Assembly (NCBI GenBank): GCA_028551475.1
Contig: CM052355.1
Coordinates: 22,285,580-22,349,579, forward strand
Reading direction: 5' to 3'
DNA: 64,000 bases
DNA from: Casuarina equisetifolia
Lineage: Eukaryota > Streptophyta > Magnoliopsida > Fagales > Casuarinaceae
Shown here: piece after piece, positions 47,080 to 57,359 of the stretch
Position numbering within the stretch: position 1 is the stretch's first letter
How the letters are laid out: every line of letters begins with the position of its first letter
Made by a program: the position numbers and the translations under genes
Notes under the pieces: generated by a model
Seen by the model: the letters and a program-made list of their open reading frames with translations, nothing else
Database searches by the model: none
Told to the model about the DNA's origin: nothing

Positions 47080-48320
47080 ATTTCGAACAATGGTTGTTCT
47101 TGGCACATGATTGGGATGAAAGAGCTCTTCTCAACACTTAAATTGAGAAATAGAGGTATGATGTCTTTTTGAGATAACTCCAAAGGAATGATAAAAGGAA
47201 TAAGAATAATAGGTAACCCTAATACCCTACTTATATATGAGATTTTATTTGTAGATGAGATAAAATTTAATCTACTTAGTATAGACTAGTTATGAGATAA
47301 AGGATTCAAGATAAAATTTGGAAAAGAAAATTGTCTTCTTAGGCATTTTAAGCATAAAATGAAGATTGTTGGAAGTAGAAAAGACATATATGTGCTTGAT
47401 ATTTGAGTAAATTGAATGTTAAACAAACATGCTTTGTTGTAAATAAAAATGTGGATGCTTTGTTGTGGCATAGAAAGCTAGGATATGCGAGTCTAGGTTT
47501 AATAAAGAGATTATATAAGCATAACCTAGTTAAGGGTCATCCATCTCTAGAGTTTAACCATGATTATATGAAGCATACATTAAGGGTAAACATACACAAG
47601 ACAACTTCAAATCGAAGCTTTTAGTGAGTACATCTAGACCATTAGAGATATTACACATGGATCTTTTTAGTCCTATGAGAACAACAACTCTAAATGGAAA
47701 ATATTATGTCTTAGTTATTATAGATGACTATTCCACATTCACATGGCCACATCTACTTGCTAGAAAGGATGAGGCATTAGAGAAGTTTGCTGAATTTTGT
47801 AAAATGGTTCAAAATGAAAAAAGATCTTTCAATTGTAAAAATAAGAATTGGTCATGGTGGTGAATTTGAAAACCAACTCTTTGCACAATTTTGTACAAAA
47901 AATGGCATTTCACATAATTTTTCAGCCCCTAAAACACCACAACAAAATGGTGTTGTTGAAAGGAAAAATAGAACTTTTCAAGAAATGGCTAGGACCACAA
48001 TGTATGAATATAACCTTCCTAAGCATTTTTGGGGAGAAGTTGTAAACATAGGTTGTTATATTTCAAATCATGCTTTATTAAAACCAATTTTGAAAAAGAC
48101 ACCTTTTTATTCTTTGAAAGAAAACCAAACATTTCATATTTCCATGTTTTTGGTAGTAAATGTTTTGTTTTAAATCATGGAAAAGAATCACTTGGAAAGT
48201 TTGACTTCAAAAGTGATGAAGGAATCTTTCTTGGATATTCTCATGCAAGTAAGGCATATAAGGTGTTTAACAAACGAACCCTAGTTGTAAAAGAGTCAAT
48301 TCATATTAATTTTTAGGATA
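47080..48320 (+). pseudogene. Copia protease and integrase, broken
   Basis: The protease region near 47080-47110 reads SNNGCSWHMIG, where active copies have D-S/T-G, so the catalytic Asp is now Asn. Then come the GAG-pre-integrase motif LLWHRKLGYASLG (about 47463-47500) and the integrase core: ILHMDLFSPM, VIIDDYSTFTW, GGEFENQ, 'TPQQNGVVERKNRTFQEMA'. A frameshift lies near 47830 between the two halves of the core. The C-terminal part carries 'GIFLGYSHASKAYKVFN' in another frame. Confidence 0.86.
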
Positions 48321-48529
48321 ATTATCAAGGTACTCCAAAAATCGAAAAGAACATTAGCTCTAAGAATGTTCCAAATAAGGCTAAAGTTGAGGGGGAGTCT
48401 AAAACTAGGGATCTTTCCTTTCCTAGAGTAAGAGTTGAGGTAGATTAGGATCATATCATACGAGATCCTAATGTTAAAGTTAGTACAAGGTCTCAGGTTC
48501 ACAACACTTGTGAACATCAAGCCTATTTA

Positions 48530-49632
48530 TCCCAAGTAGAGCCAAAGAAAGTATATGAGCCTCTTGAGGATGAAAATTGGTTTCTTGTTATGCAAGAAGA
48601 ATTAAACCAGTTTGAAAGAAGCAAGGTTTGGAATCTAGTTCCTAGACCAAATGATCATCTTGTTATAGGCATAAAGTGGGTATTTAGAAATAAACTAGAT
48701 GAAAATGGCATCATTACTAGAGATAAAGCTAGATTAGTAGCATAAGGATATAGTCAAGAAGAAGGAATTGACTATGATGAAACATTTGCATCGGTAGCTA
48801 GGTTAGAAGCAATTAGAATTTTGCTTGCCTTTGTCAAAAGTGAATTTTTAAATGGTATTGTAAAGGAAGAGGTATATGTTGAACAACCACTTGGATTTGA
48901 GGATCCAATTCATTCAAATTATGTTTTTTAAACTCTTAAAAGCTTTATATGGTATGAAACAAGCTCCACGGGCATAGTATGATAAACTAAGTACTTTCTT
49001 AATTGGTAACGGTTTTAGGAAAGGGAAAGTGGACAACAGTTTATTTATAAAGAACAAAGAAAAAGAAATTTTAATTGTTCAAATATATTTTGATGACATT
49101 GTGTTTGGTTCTATGAATTCTACACTATATGAAGAATTTGTTGCATGCATGCAAAGTGAATTTGAAATGAGTATGATGGGTGAGTTAACATACTTTCTTG
49201 ATTTGCAAATCAAACAAAGGAACCTTTATAAGTCAAACAACATACACAAATGAATTACTCAATAAGTATAAGATGCATGACTTTAAACCAATGAACACAT
49301 CTATGAGCACTTCTTTATCACTATCCAATGATGAAAATGGAATTAGTGTAGACATTAAATCATATCGTGAAATGATTGATTCTTTGTTATATTTGACTAC
49401 ATCTAGACCTGATATTATGTTTAGTGTATGCTTGTGTGCTAGTCTAACCCTAAAGAGCAACACCTAGTCACTGTTAAAAGAATCTTTAGATACCTTAGAG
49501 ACATAGTTTCTTTAGGAATTTGGTATCCTAGAGATACAACCTTGAACTTGCATACCTATAGTGATTTAGATTATGTTGGCTGTAAATTAGATAAGAAGAG
49601 TACAAATGGTGGATGTCACTATCTTAGAAACA
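48530..49632 (+). pseudogene. Copia reverse transcriptase and partial RNase H, broken
   Basis: RT shows LVPRPNDHLVIGIKWVFRNK, DKARLVA, '[19 protein letters not shown]', '[11 protein letters not shown]' and the active-site block YFDDIVFGS (about 49087). 'SMMGELTYFLDLQIKQ' and, in another frame, 'MIDSLLYLTTSRPDIMFSV' follow. RNase H starts near 49560 (DYVGCKLDKKST) and is cut at about 49632, where the sequence jumps into the middle of the 3' LTR. Stops and shifts are frequent. Confidence 0.86.
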
Positions 49633-50429
49633 AATCCCTAATTTGTTGTAATTTATGGATTTCGTGATAGGAGCTTTGAGCTATACTATTCCTACCTTAG
49701 TAGCTTCTTTAGCTTATAATATCCAACAAACTTTCATATTATTTGGGATTTGTATTTGAACTGTGATCTTTTGATCATACTCTGTAATTGTGCTTAAAAA
49801 TTCCTTTAGAGGGAATTGCTTGGATTAGGGAGAACATTTTCTCCTAATTTGGTTTGAGTAAAAGAGACTTCAATCAGTTGGATTGAAGGAGAAATTAGGG
49901 AGAACATTTTCTCCTAATCTGGTTTGAGTAAAAAAGACTTCAATCAGTTGGATTGAAGGAGAAATTAGGGAGAACATTTTCTCCTAATCTGGTTTGAGTA
50001 AAAAAGACTTCAATCAGTTGGATTGAAGGAGAAATTAGGGAGAACATTTTCTCCTAATCTGGTTTGAGTAAAAAAGACTTCAATCAGTTGGATTGAAAGA
50101 GAAAAGGGTGGACGTAGGGCTCAAGGGTTAAGTGTCGAACCATTGTGGTAAATCTGGTGTTTTTCTCTCTTCCTTTTATTTGTTCAAAGCTAACATGCTG
50201 ATTACTAATATATATTTATTCATTAACTTGATGTTAATTTGTTTCCTTATTCATAAGTCTGATATATTGTTCTGAAACTAGTCTTTGTGTTGCTAGCTTG
50301 CTGTTTCCTCTCTATTATATCTATGTGAATTGTATGAACACCTAGAATCCTTTTAGACAAGAAAAATTGTAACTGATTCTTGGCTTAATCAATTCAACCC
50401 CCTTTCTTGTTAAACCACAAAACCCTACA
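49633..50429 (+). repeat. Truncated 3' LTR of the copia element
   Basis: It corresponds to the last ~580 bp of the 1702 bp 5' LTR, enlarged by 210 bp of tandem repeat. The end of RNase H, the polypurine tract and the first ~1.1 kb of the LTR are missing. It ends ACCCTACA and is followed by the GATAT duplication. Confidence 0.86.
49824..50103 (+). repeat. Four exact-length 70 bp tandem repeats in the copia 3' LTR
   Basis: Units start at 49824, 49894, 49964 and 50034 (ATTAGGGAGAACATTTTCTC...TTGGATTGAAGGAGAA), with very few differences. The 5' LTR has a single copy. There are no unique spacers, so it is not a CRISPR-like array. Confidence 0.92.
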
Positions 50430-51877
50430 GATATGGCTTTTCTAATCAAGCTCATAAGGAACTATATAAGCCCAAAAATATAGAGGCTAAACTTAATGAG
50501 AGTTCTTGGGCCAATGTTTCCAAAAGTGAACGGTCCTAAAGAAGATGTTATAACTGCCAAAGAGTTAGCCACCTACAAGCTAATTGCCCTAACTTGAGGG
50601 TAATGATGATAAGGGAATGGGAGGAAATTAGAGAATGTACCAAGTAGAGGAGTCATTAGAAAAAACAAAAGAGGAAGAATGCATAGCTGAACTGGATTCT
50701 GGTGAGCTTTTGGTCATTTGTCACACTTTCTTTTCAAAGCTTGGTTCTCAAGATGAGTAGAAAGAAAACATCTTCTAGATGAGGTGTACCATTAAGGGCA
50801 AGGTAAGCAATATGATCATCAATAGTGGGAGTTGTACTAATGTGGCATCCACAACACTAATAAAAAAGTTGAAGTTGTCAACCTTTCTTCATCCACAACC
50901 TTACAAGCTATAATCGCTAAGTTGGGGCAACAATAGTCAAGTAAAAAGGCAAGTTTAAGTTTCTTTTTTCATTGAGCAGAATTATATTGATGAAGTCCTC
51001 TGTGATATTATTTCTATGGAAGCATGTCATTTGTTACTTGGAAGACCATTGCAGTTTAATAGATTTGTAAAGCATGATGGGAGAAGCAACACTTATGCCG
51101 TAAAGAAGAATGGTAAGTAGATCACCCTCACACCCCTAAGCCCATCCCAAATTTATAAAATCTCAACACAAAGAGAAAAAGCCTAGGAAAACCTGTTGAT
51201 CACCCAAACCAAAGTCAAAAAAGCCATCCTAAAATAGAAACCTGTGTATGAAAATTGGTAACTAAAGAAAATGTTCCCTACCCAAAGGTTCTACCACTCT
51301 TATCCGAATATAGAGATATCTTCCTTATTGAGTTACCACCTAGCCTTCCACCCATTAGAGGCATTGAGCATCATATTGACCTTGTTCTAAGGGCTTCTCT
51401 ACCCAACAAGCCCGCCTATCATTATAATCCTGAAGAAACCAAGGAGTTGTAAAGGCAAGTAAATGAGCTGATGAGAAAAAGGTATGTTAGAGAAAGCATG
51501 AGTCCTTATTTAGTTCTAGCACTCTTGGTCCCAAGAAAGATGGTAGTTTTCAAATGTGTGTTAACAATCAAGCCATCAATAACATCACAATCAAGTATAG
51601 GTATCCTATCCCTAGACTTAATGATATGCTTGATGAACTTCATAGAGTTGTAGTTTTTTCCAAGATTGATTTAAGGAGCGGATACCACCAAATTTGCATA
51701 CATAAGGGAAATGAATGGAAAACTACCTTCAAGACTAAATGAGGCTTATATGAATGATTAGTAATGCCTTTTGGATTATTAAATGCTCCCAGCACCTTTA
51801 TGAGACTGATGAATGATGTACTTAGACCATATCTTGGTAAATTCATAGTTGTTTACTTTGATGACATTCTATTCTAA
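50430..51877 (+). pseudogene. Gypsy D zinc knuckle, protease and partial RT
   Basis: Resumes gag after the copia insertion: CYNCQRVSHLQANCP (about 50545), then a protease remnant ('SNMIINSGSCTNVAS' style, about 50805-50850). RT follows with 'LPPIRGIEHHIDLVL', '[19 protein letters not shown]', '[15 protein letters not shown]', VMPFGL and VVYFDDIL (about 51848-51875). The sequence breaks immediately after the active site and continues as 3' LTR. Confidence 0.85.
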
Positions 51878-51948
51878 AATTCCAATTGTTATTCCATTCT
51901 AGTCTATATATAATCCATAGCTCACTCCATTACTCATCACGAAACGCA
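51878..51948 (+). repeat. 3' LTR stub of gypsy D
   Basis: About 71 bp match the end of the LTR at 42188-42259 (AAATTCCAATTG, CTCACTCCATT, GAAACGCA). The rest of the LTR was lost in the deletion that removed RNase H and integrase. Confidence 0.75.
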
Positions 51949-52250
51949 ACAAGAGACTAGATGATAAAACCATGCAGCATGTAATCCATGCACCACATTC
52001 TAGGTATGGACATAGTAGCATCTATGACTTGGCAGGAAAGCAAGGATTCCAAACAAGAAAGCATTCGGCCTTTACAAGCTACCATTGTAGAGAATCCTTA
52101 TTACATGCCAATACCTAGAGTCAAAGCACATCCACTGAACCATCCTAGAAACAAGGAGGAAAGGAGCGCCGATTATGAAAAAGTATACAAGAAGAAACCA
52201 GCAAGGGTTGGCTATTCATATGGAAAAGAAGGAGCCAACTAACTGGCCAT
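51949..52250 (+). other. Fragment before the short copia LTR
   Basis: An 84-codon frame (51988-52242). Its end, DYEKVYKKKPARVGYSYGKE, has an inverted relative just inside the LTR at 61846-62004 of the other copia copy (about 62085-62005). The first part has no match that I recognise. It may be the tail of another copia copy sharing the LTR at 52251. Confidence 0.45.
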
Positions 52251-52408
52251 TGAAAATATAGTATTTTCAAACAATATTTTAACTATAGGCCTAAGTTGTA
52301 AAAGCCACATTATAGCTTAGTGTTTTGTATCAAGTTTTCTCAAAGCCTTGATCAACTTTAATGTAAAAGCCCTTTTTTGTTTAAGCCTTGTGTTTGTTTC
52401 GATTTTCA
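52251..52408 (+). repeat. 158 bp LTR of an Ale/Retrofit-like copia element
   Basis: Starts TGAAAATATAG and ends CGATTTTCA. A primer site TGGTATTGGAGCC (52412-52424) follows. An inverted relative of 159 bp lies at 61846-62004. Such short LTRs are usual in the Ale/Retrofit clade. Confidence 0.75.
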
Positions 52409-52411
52409 AGT

Positions 52412-54692
52412 TGGTATTGGAGCCAACATCAAGACTCGAAGAACCAACACATATCCCTCTCCTAATTCTGTCAACGTGAGCGTTTTTGTTACAATCAAAC
52501 TCAGAGAAGGGAATTACCTATCCTAGATGTCACAAATTAAATCTCTTCTTCAAACCCAGAAGCTTGTTGGTTTTGTTATAGGTGACATTCTAAAACCTAG
52601 CCAAACAACCAGTGATGGCAAAACTCCTAATCTAGATAATGACTCATGGTCGCAAAGCAATGCATTAGTCAAGTCTTGGATCATCAATCTCTTTCCAAAG
52701 AAGCATTGGGCCATATTTTTGAGCTTGAAACATTAACTTAAGTTTGGGATGAATTGGCAAACCATTTTGCTCAGAAAACAAAAACTCATAAGTTTGACCT
52801 ACTTTCTTAACTTAACAATATTAGAAAGGAATGTAAACCATTATCAACTTTCCCTACTGAATTCAAAGGATTATTAAATTAACTAAGTTTCATTATTTAA
52901 GTTAATTTCTAATTCTACCAAAACATTTAAGCTTCTAGAAAGTCTTAATGAAAGTTATGATCTCTTAAAAACTACTATGTTTTGACCTCCAATCCTTGAA
53001 TTTAGTACAGTTATTTCACAATTACAAGCATATGAATCCTATATCATCAGGTATCCAAAGAATACTAATACAATCATGAATGAAACTACAACCTTCTCAA
53101 CACAACATAATAATAAAAAAGGATAGGGATTTACTTGACAAGGATAGGGATTCACTCCTTACAACAATCAAAATTTGTTCAATCAAGAAAGGCCCAATTT
53201 TGGCAACCCTAATTCATCATCAAGTGATACTCCACATAACTTAGCTCAACATCCAATTACATGTCAAATTTGTGGGAAAAAGGACATTTTGAACTTGAAT
53301 GTTGGCAACCATTTGATCACACATTCCAAGCTAACAACTCGTCTAAGGCTTTAACAACATTACAAATAAGTGAACCTCTAAAGGCAACAATTGGGTGGCT
53401 GACTCAAAAGCATTATCTCATATAGTGGAATCCACAGGTATTCTATCATCATTTACAAAATATGTAGGTTTAAATATGATCTTTGTTGGAAATGGAGAAC
53501 GTATCCCAATTACTCATATTGGTACAACTAGTCTCAATCAAGGATAGATAAAATTAAATTTTATATTAGTTGCATCAGAAATAAAATAGAATTGATTATT
53601 TGTATCAAAATTGATAGATGATAACCTTTGTTTAGTCTCTTTTGACAAAAATTCATTTGTTGTTAAGGATCTAATCACCCAGGAGAACCTACTAAGGGGA
53701 TCTAGACAAGGAGATCTATATGTGTTGCCTAACAAACAAATATAAGCTTATCTTTCGCTTCGTCAACAAACTACAGATGGTGACACGTGGTACAAAAGAT
53801 TAGGTCATTCTAATTTATGTATTTTGAAAGACTTGTAGCACAAAGGTTAATAAGTTTGAAAAGAGAAATCTATAAGTTATGTATTGTATGTTTGGAAACT
53901 AAGAGTCATATGTTACCTTTTGGATTATCAAATAACAAATCTGATGAGCCTTTTGAACAAATACAAAAGTGATTTATGGGATCCTTCTCTAGAAAGATCT
54001 TGTTAGAACTTTATATATTACGTTCTTTTTGTTGATGAATGCACTTAATTTACATGGCTTTATCCTTTCAAAAGGATGTTAAACTTTTATCAAACATTTA
54101 TTGATTATGAGTCCATGATAGAATGTTAATTTAATGCTAAGATCAAGATACTCCAATCTAACAATGGAGGTGAGTAAGGAATTAGAAGAATTTTTGTGAT
54201 ATCATGTTATTATACATCAAATGTCATGTCTTTACACTCCACAATAGAATGGGATTGCAGAACAAAAGTACAGACATATAGTAGAACTCAGATGATCAAT
54301 GATGAAAGAAGCCTCTATACCTCGAAAATATTGGGTAGAAGCATTTCTTACAAATGTTTATCTTATTAACATATTGCCTTCTTTAGTATTGGGTAAAAAA
54401 TCACCCTTTGAAATGTTATATAACAGAATTCCTAAATATGGAACTTTGAGGGTGAAATCAGAAGTCAATGTTTCCCATTTTTACATTAAACATTTACTAA
54501 TAAATTAAAATCAAAATTTGTACCATGTAGTTTTGTAGGTTACAGTACACATCACAAAGGGTTACTAATGCTTGCATGTTCCTATAAGAAAGTTGTTCAT
54601 TTTAAGGCACGTAGTGTTTAATAAGCATATATATCCTTTAAAGAAGCCACCTTCAACAAGTACAAGTATTTATGTGGATTTAATAGAGGATC
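52412..54692 (+). mobile_element. Ale/Retrofit-like copia F: primer site, gag and integrase, decayed
   Basis: Gag from 52527 (MSQIKSLLQTQKLVGFVIGD, then 'DSWSQSNALVKSWIINLF'), a knuckle CQICGKKGHFELECWQPFDH-like segment near 53255-53310, a weak protease/GAG-pre-integrase region, and integrase with 'TPQ*NGIAEQKYRH' (about 54238-54280). The open stretch 54299-54508 adds MMKEASIPRKYWVEAFLTN and LPSLVLGKKSPFEMLY. It is cut at 54692 by the gypsy E insertion and resumes at 60577. Heavily broken. Confidence 0.78.
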
Positions 54693-55461
54693 TGATGCGG
54701 GAGCACCTACGTCAGCCCAAGCTCTTAGCCCAGCCCATATGTTAAGTTTGTCAATTCATACTTGCTTGGGCCACAACATAATCCAATGGGTGCAAGAAGG
54801 CTAAGGTTGAAGCAATCCAAGAATATTCTGAAGCATCTCTGCAGCCTTTAATATAGGGGGTTTCCTAAGTAGTTATTGAGTCATTAATTTCTTAGGTTTA
54901 ATTTATTGTCTGAGAATATTTCCTTTTATTTAGTTTTCCTTAATTGTCTAGGTTCCTGATTTATTTGGGTTTCCATACTTGTTAGATCTCTAATTTGTTT
55001 AGGAGTCTATCATTTGTCAAAATCCATATTTGTTAAGACTTCCTTAATTTTAGGGATTCTTGATTTGTCAGGATCCTTCTAGAACTAGGTTTTAAGGATT
55101 CCTAATTTACCAGGTTCCTTCTAGGATTAGGTTTAGCTGCCTATTTAAAGGGAGCATTGTTTCAATTATAAGCAGACTTGTTTTTCTAGAGAATAGAAAC
55201 CCCTAAGTTGTGTGATCAACTTTTGCATCTTTTATCTAATTCTTGCCAGGGATTGGTGGTAGTTCTTAACTGGTGGCGTTGCCTTTACGTCTTAGAGATT
55301 ATTGTCATCTATCTTTGTTTTTGTTCTTAATATTTTCTTTTTTCTCCTTTCCCCCTACCAAACACTCACTTTTCCCACAGGAAACCCAAAACACCAAAAA
55401 AATAATTTTTACATATTTTCTTAACCCGAGCTCGCTCAAGCCCACCATAAGATTCGCATCA
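54693..55461 (+). repeat. 5' LTR of gypsy E (769 bp)
   Basis: Starts TGATGCGGGAGCACC and ends GATTCGCATCA. The frames inside it (for example 55273-55545) are not genes. Confidence 0.86.
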
Positions 55462-55507
55462 AGTGGTGTCAGAGCCAAGTTATTCTTTCGAGTGAGCTCT
55501 TTTCAAG

Positions 55508-56541
55508 ATGTTCAATCCAAGAGGCAATCCTTCATCTTATCATAATAGTCATTCTTCGTCTGATCACAGTGGTGATTCTTCCCTAATTCCACCATGGGAA
55601 GCTGCAAATAGAATGTTATCAGTTGAGCTTGGCAAGGTAAAAGAGCAATTGTCTAATGTCCTCCAGCTAAAAGGGCAACTGTCTGACATCCTCCAGATGT
55701 TACAAAACTTTTGCCATGACGCCCAAGGCAACAAAGATGAATCTCATGCAGATTCTAGTACTGATGAAAGCAAGAGGAAGAGGAGGCTAGATGATGATCG
55801 AAGCTTACATGTTGAAGTCCCAGAATTCAAAGGTACTCTTGACCTTAATGATTTTGTTGACTGGCTACGTCATATTGAAAAGGTGTTTGAATTCAAAGGG
55901 TATGATGATCGGAAAAGGTATAAAGTTGTTATTTTTCATTTAAAAGAATATGCTTATTTATGGTGGGAGACTGTTAAGAAACAACGAGATTGAGATGGGA
56001 AGGAAAAGGTCCATTCATGGGAGAAACTAAAGAAGTTGCTCAAAAAGTGCTTCTTGCCCAATGATTACAAGCAAGATATTTATTTAAAAATACATGCGCT
56101 TAGGCAAGATGAAAGGAGTGTGGAGGAGTACATAAGGGAATTTGAGACCCTCATGATGAGATGTGAGGTACCAGAGCTCAAAGAGACCATTATAGCCTGG
56201 TTTCTAAGGGGCTTAAAGCTTGAGATTTCTAACACTGTTGAATTGCAATCTTATTGCTCTTTTGATGATGTTTGCAAACTAGCTATCAAAGTGAAGAGGC
56301 AAAGAAAGACCCTCAAGAGTTTTGGATCTAAGCCTTTTAGTAGGGAAGGTTCTAGGTCTTACATCAAAGGGACCACTTTCTACAGGGATCCCTCATCCTA
56401 TAACAAGTCTGAGCCTAACAATAAGGAAAAGGTTAAAGAAAAGGTTGGGGAAAGCCTCAAAGGCAACACCGAATTTTATAAAGCAAGATCCAAGAGAGAG
56501 AAAATGCTTCAAGTGCCAAGGATTTGGCCATGTGAAGGCTA
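55508..56541 (+). pseudogene. Gypsy E gag, one stop and one frameshift
   Basis: ATG 55508. A coiled-coil-like region (LGKVKEQLSNVLQLKGQLSD, residues ~37-56) is followed by 'DDDRSLHVEVPEFKGTLD' and the gag core: DWLRHIEKVFEFKGY, 'KEYAYLWWETVKKQRD'. A TGA stop sits at 55991-55993, where W or R is expected. The same frame goes on: WEKLKKLLKKCFLPNDY, 'VEEYIREFETLMMRCEVPE', 'VELQSYCSFDDVCKLAIKV'. Near 56490-56510 the frame shifts by one and the zinc knuckle is read in the next frame (56322-56891). Two lesions in about 350 codons make this one of the better preserved parts of the nest. Confidence 0.86.
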
Positions 56542-57354
56542 ATTGTCTAAATAGAAGGGTAATGACCGTGAGAGACACTGAAAAGATTGAAGAAGGCTAC
56601 TCTAAAGAGGAGTATGGTGATTATGAATCCATGGTTGATTTAGAGGAAGAGGATGAGATCGTTGAGCAAGATGATTCTAGCAGTATGCTTATTCTTCGCA
56701 GAGCCTTACATGCCCATGTTAGCCCTCCAAATAAGCAACGGGAGAACATCTTTCAAACTCGATGCACAATTAATGGAAAGGTGTATTCTATTATTGTCAA
56801 TAGTGGGAGTTATGCCAATGTAGCTTCTATGATTCTTGTGGAGAAGTTGAAATTACCTACCTCAGATCACCCCCATCTATACAACCTCTAATGGTTGAGC
56901 CAAGGGAGTCATCTTCAAGTTTCAAGGAAAGTCTTACTTTTTCCGTTGGAAAACATTATGTAGATTAGATTACTTGTGATGTTATACCTATGGTTGCTTG
57001 CCATTTGTTATTGGGAGGCCATGGCAGTATGATAAGGGTGCTAAGCATGATGGTAAACAGAATACCTATTCCTTCAGAATTAGGGAAAAGCTTATAACCT
57101 TAGCTCCACTTAGTCCCTCCCAACTACAACAAACACATGGGGTAGAAGATAGAAAAAAGAGCTTATTCCTTAGTGAAACCCAAGTAGAGAAAGCCATCCA
57201 AAAACACAAACCCATCCTTGTATTACATGTTGCTGAAGGGAAAGAGAGTGAGGGGGTGAGTGAACCACATCCGCTTGTTCAACCACTCTTATATGAGTTT
57301 GTTGATGTATTTCCCAATGACCTTCCACTCAATTTACCACTAATTAGAGGATAG
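56498..57354 (+). pseudogene. Gypsy E zinc knuckle, protease and linker
   Basis: The knuckle CFKCQGFGHVKANC lies near 56507-56548, followed by an acidic linker. The protease reads 'YSIIVNSGSYANVASMILV' (about 56785-56845); the expected catalytic DSG is NSG, so the Asp is lost. After a stop at 56889-56891 the HP.PY.LQWL-type sequence is shifted. The linker to RT is open at 56998-57354 (GRPWQYDKGAKHDGKQNTY ... LPLNLPLIRG). Confidence 0.84.
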
Positions 57355-57359
57355 AGCAC

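Larger units (their letters stand above)
43368..50429 (+). mobile_element. Near-complete Ty1/copia element with truncated 3' LTR
   Basis: Flanked by an exact GATAT duplication (43363-43367 and 50430-50434). Order: 5' LTR (43368-45069), iMet-type primer site, gag, protease, integrase, RT, part of RNase H, and 3' LTR truncated at its left. This is the standard copia order (integrase before RT). Frames are broken in many places. Its LTR is of the same type as the solo LTRs at 25156 and 40282, and more distantly that at 2101. The gag and zinc-knuckle style fits the Tork/SIRE side of copia, which I hold loosely. Confidence 0.88.
40180..51948 (+). mobile_element. Gypsy element D (same type as element E at 54693), host of two later insertions
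   Basis: Its parts are: a 5' LTR split by a solo LTR (40180-40281 plus 41876-42259), a primer site just after 42259 (GTATCAAAGCC), gag (about 42360-43367) interrupted by a copia element (43368-50429), then zinc knuckle, protease and RT (50430-51877), and a 3' LTR stub (51878-51948). The LTR end block at 42181-42259 (AATTCCAATTG, CATAGCTCACTCCATT, GAAACGCA) recurs at 51880-51948. The left end at 40180 is tentative; ACAA occurs at both outer flanks. RNase H and integrase are absent, lost in a deletion from RT into the 3' LTR. Confidence 0.72.

Noticed and set aside
49824-50103. Regular 70 bp repeats resembling a CRISPR array
   Set aside because: The whole 70 bp unit is repeated without unique spacers, and the site is inside a plant retrotransposon LTR.
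55273-55545. 90-codon frame with a hydrophobic start
   Set aside because: It lies mostly in the gypsy E 5' LTR and primer-site region; the similar frame at 60326-60520 is the 3' LTR copy.
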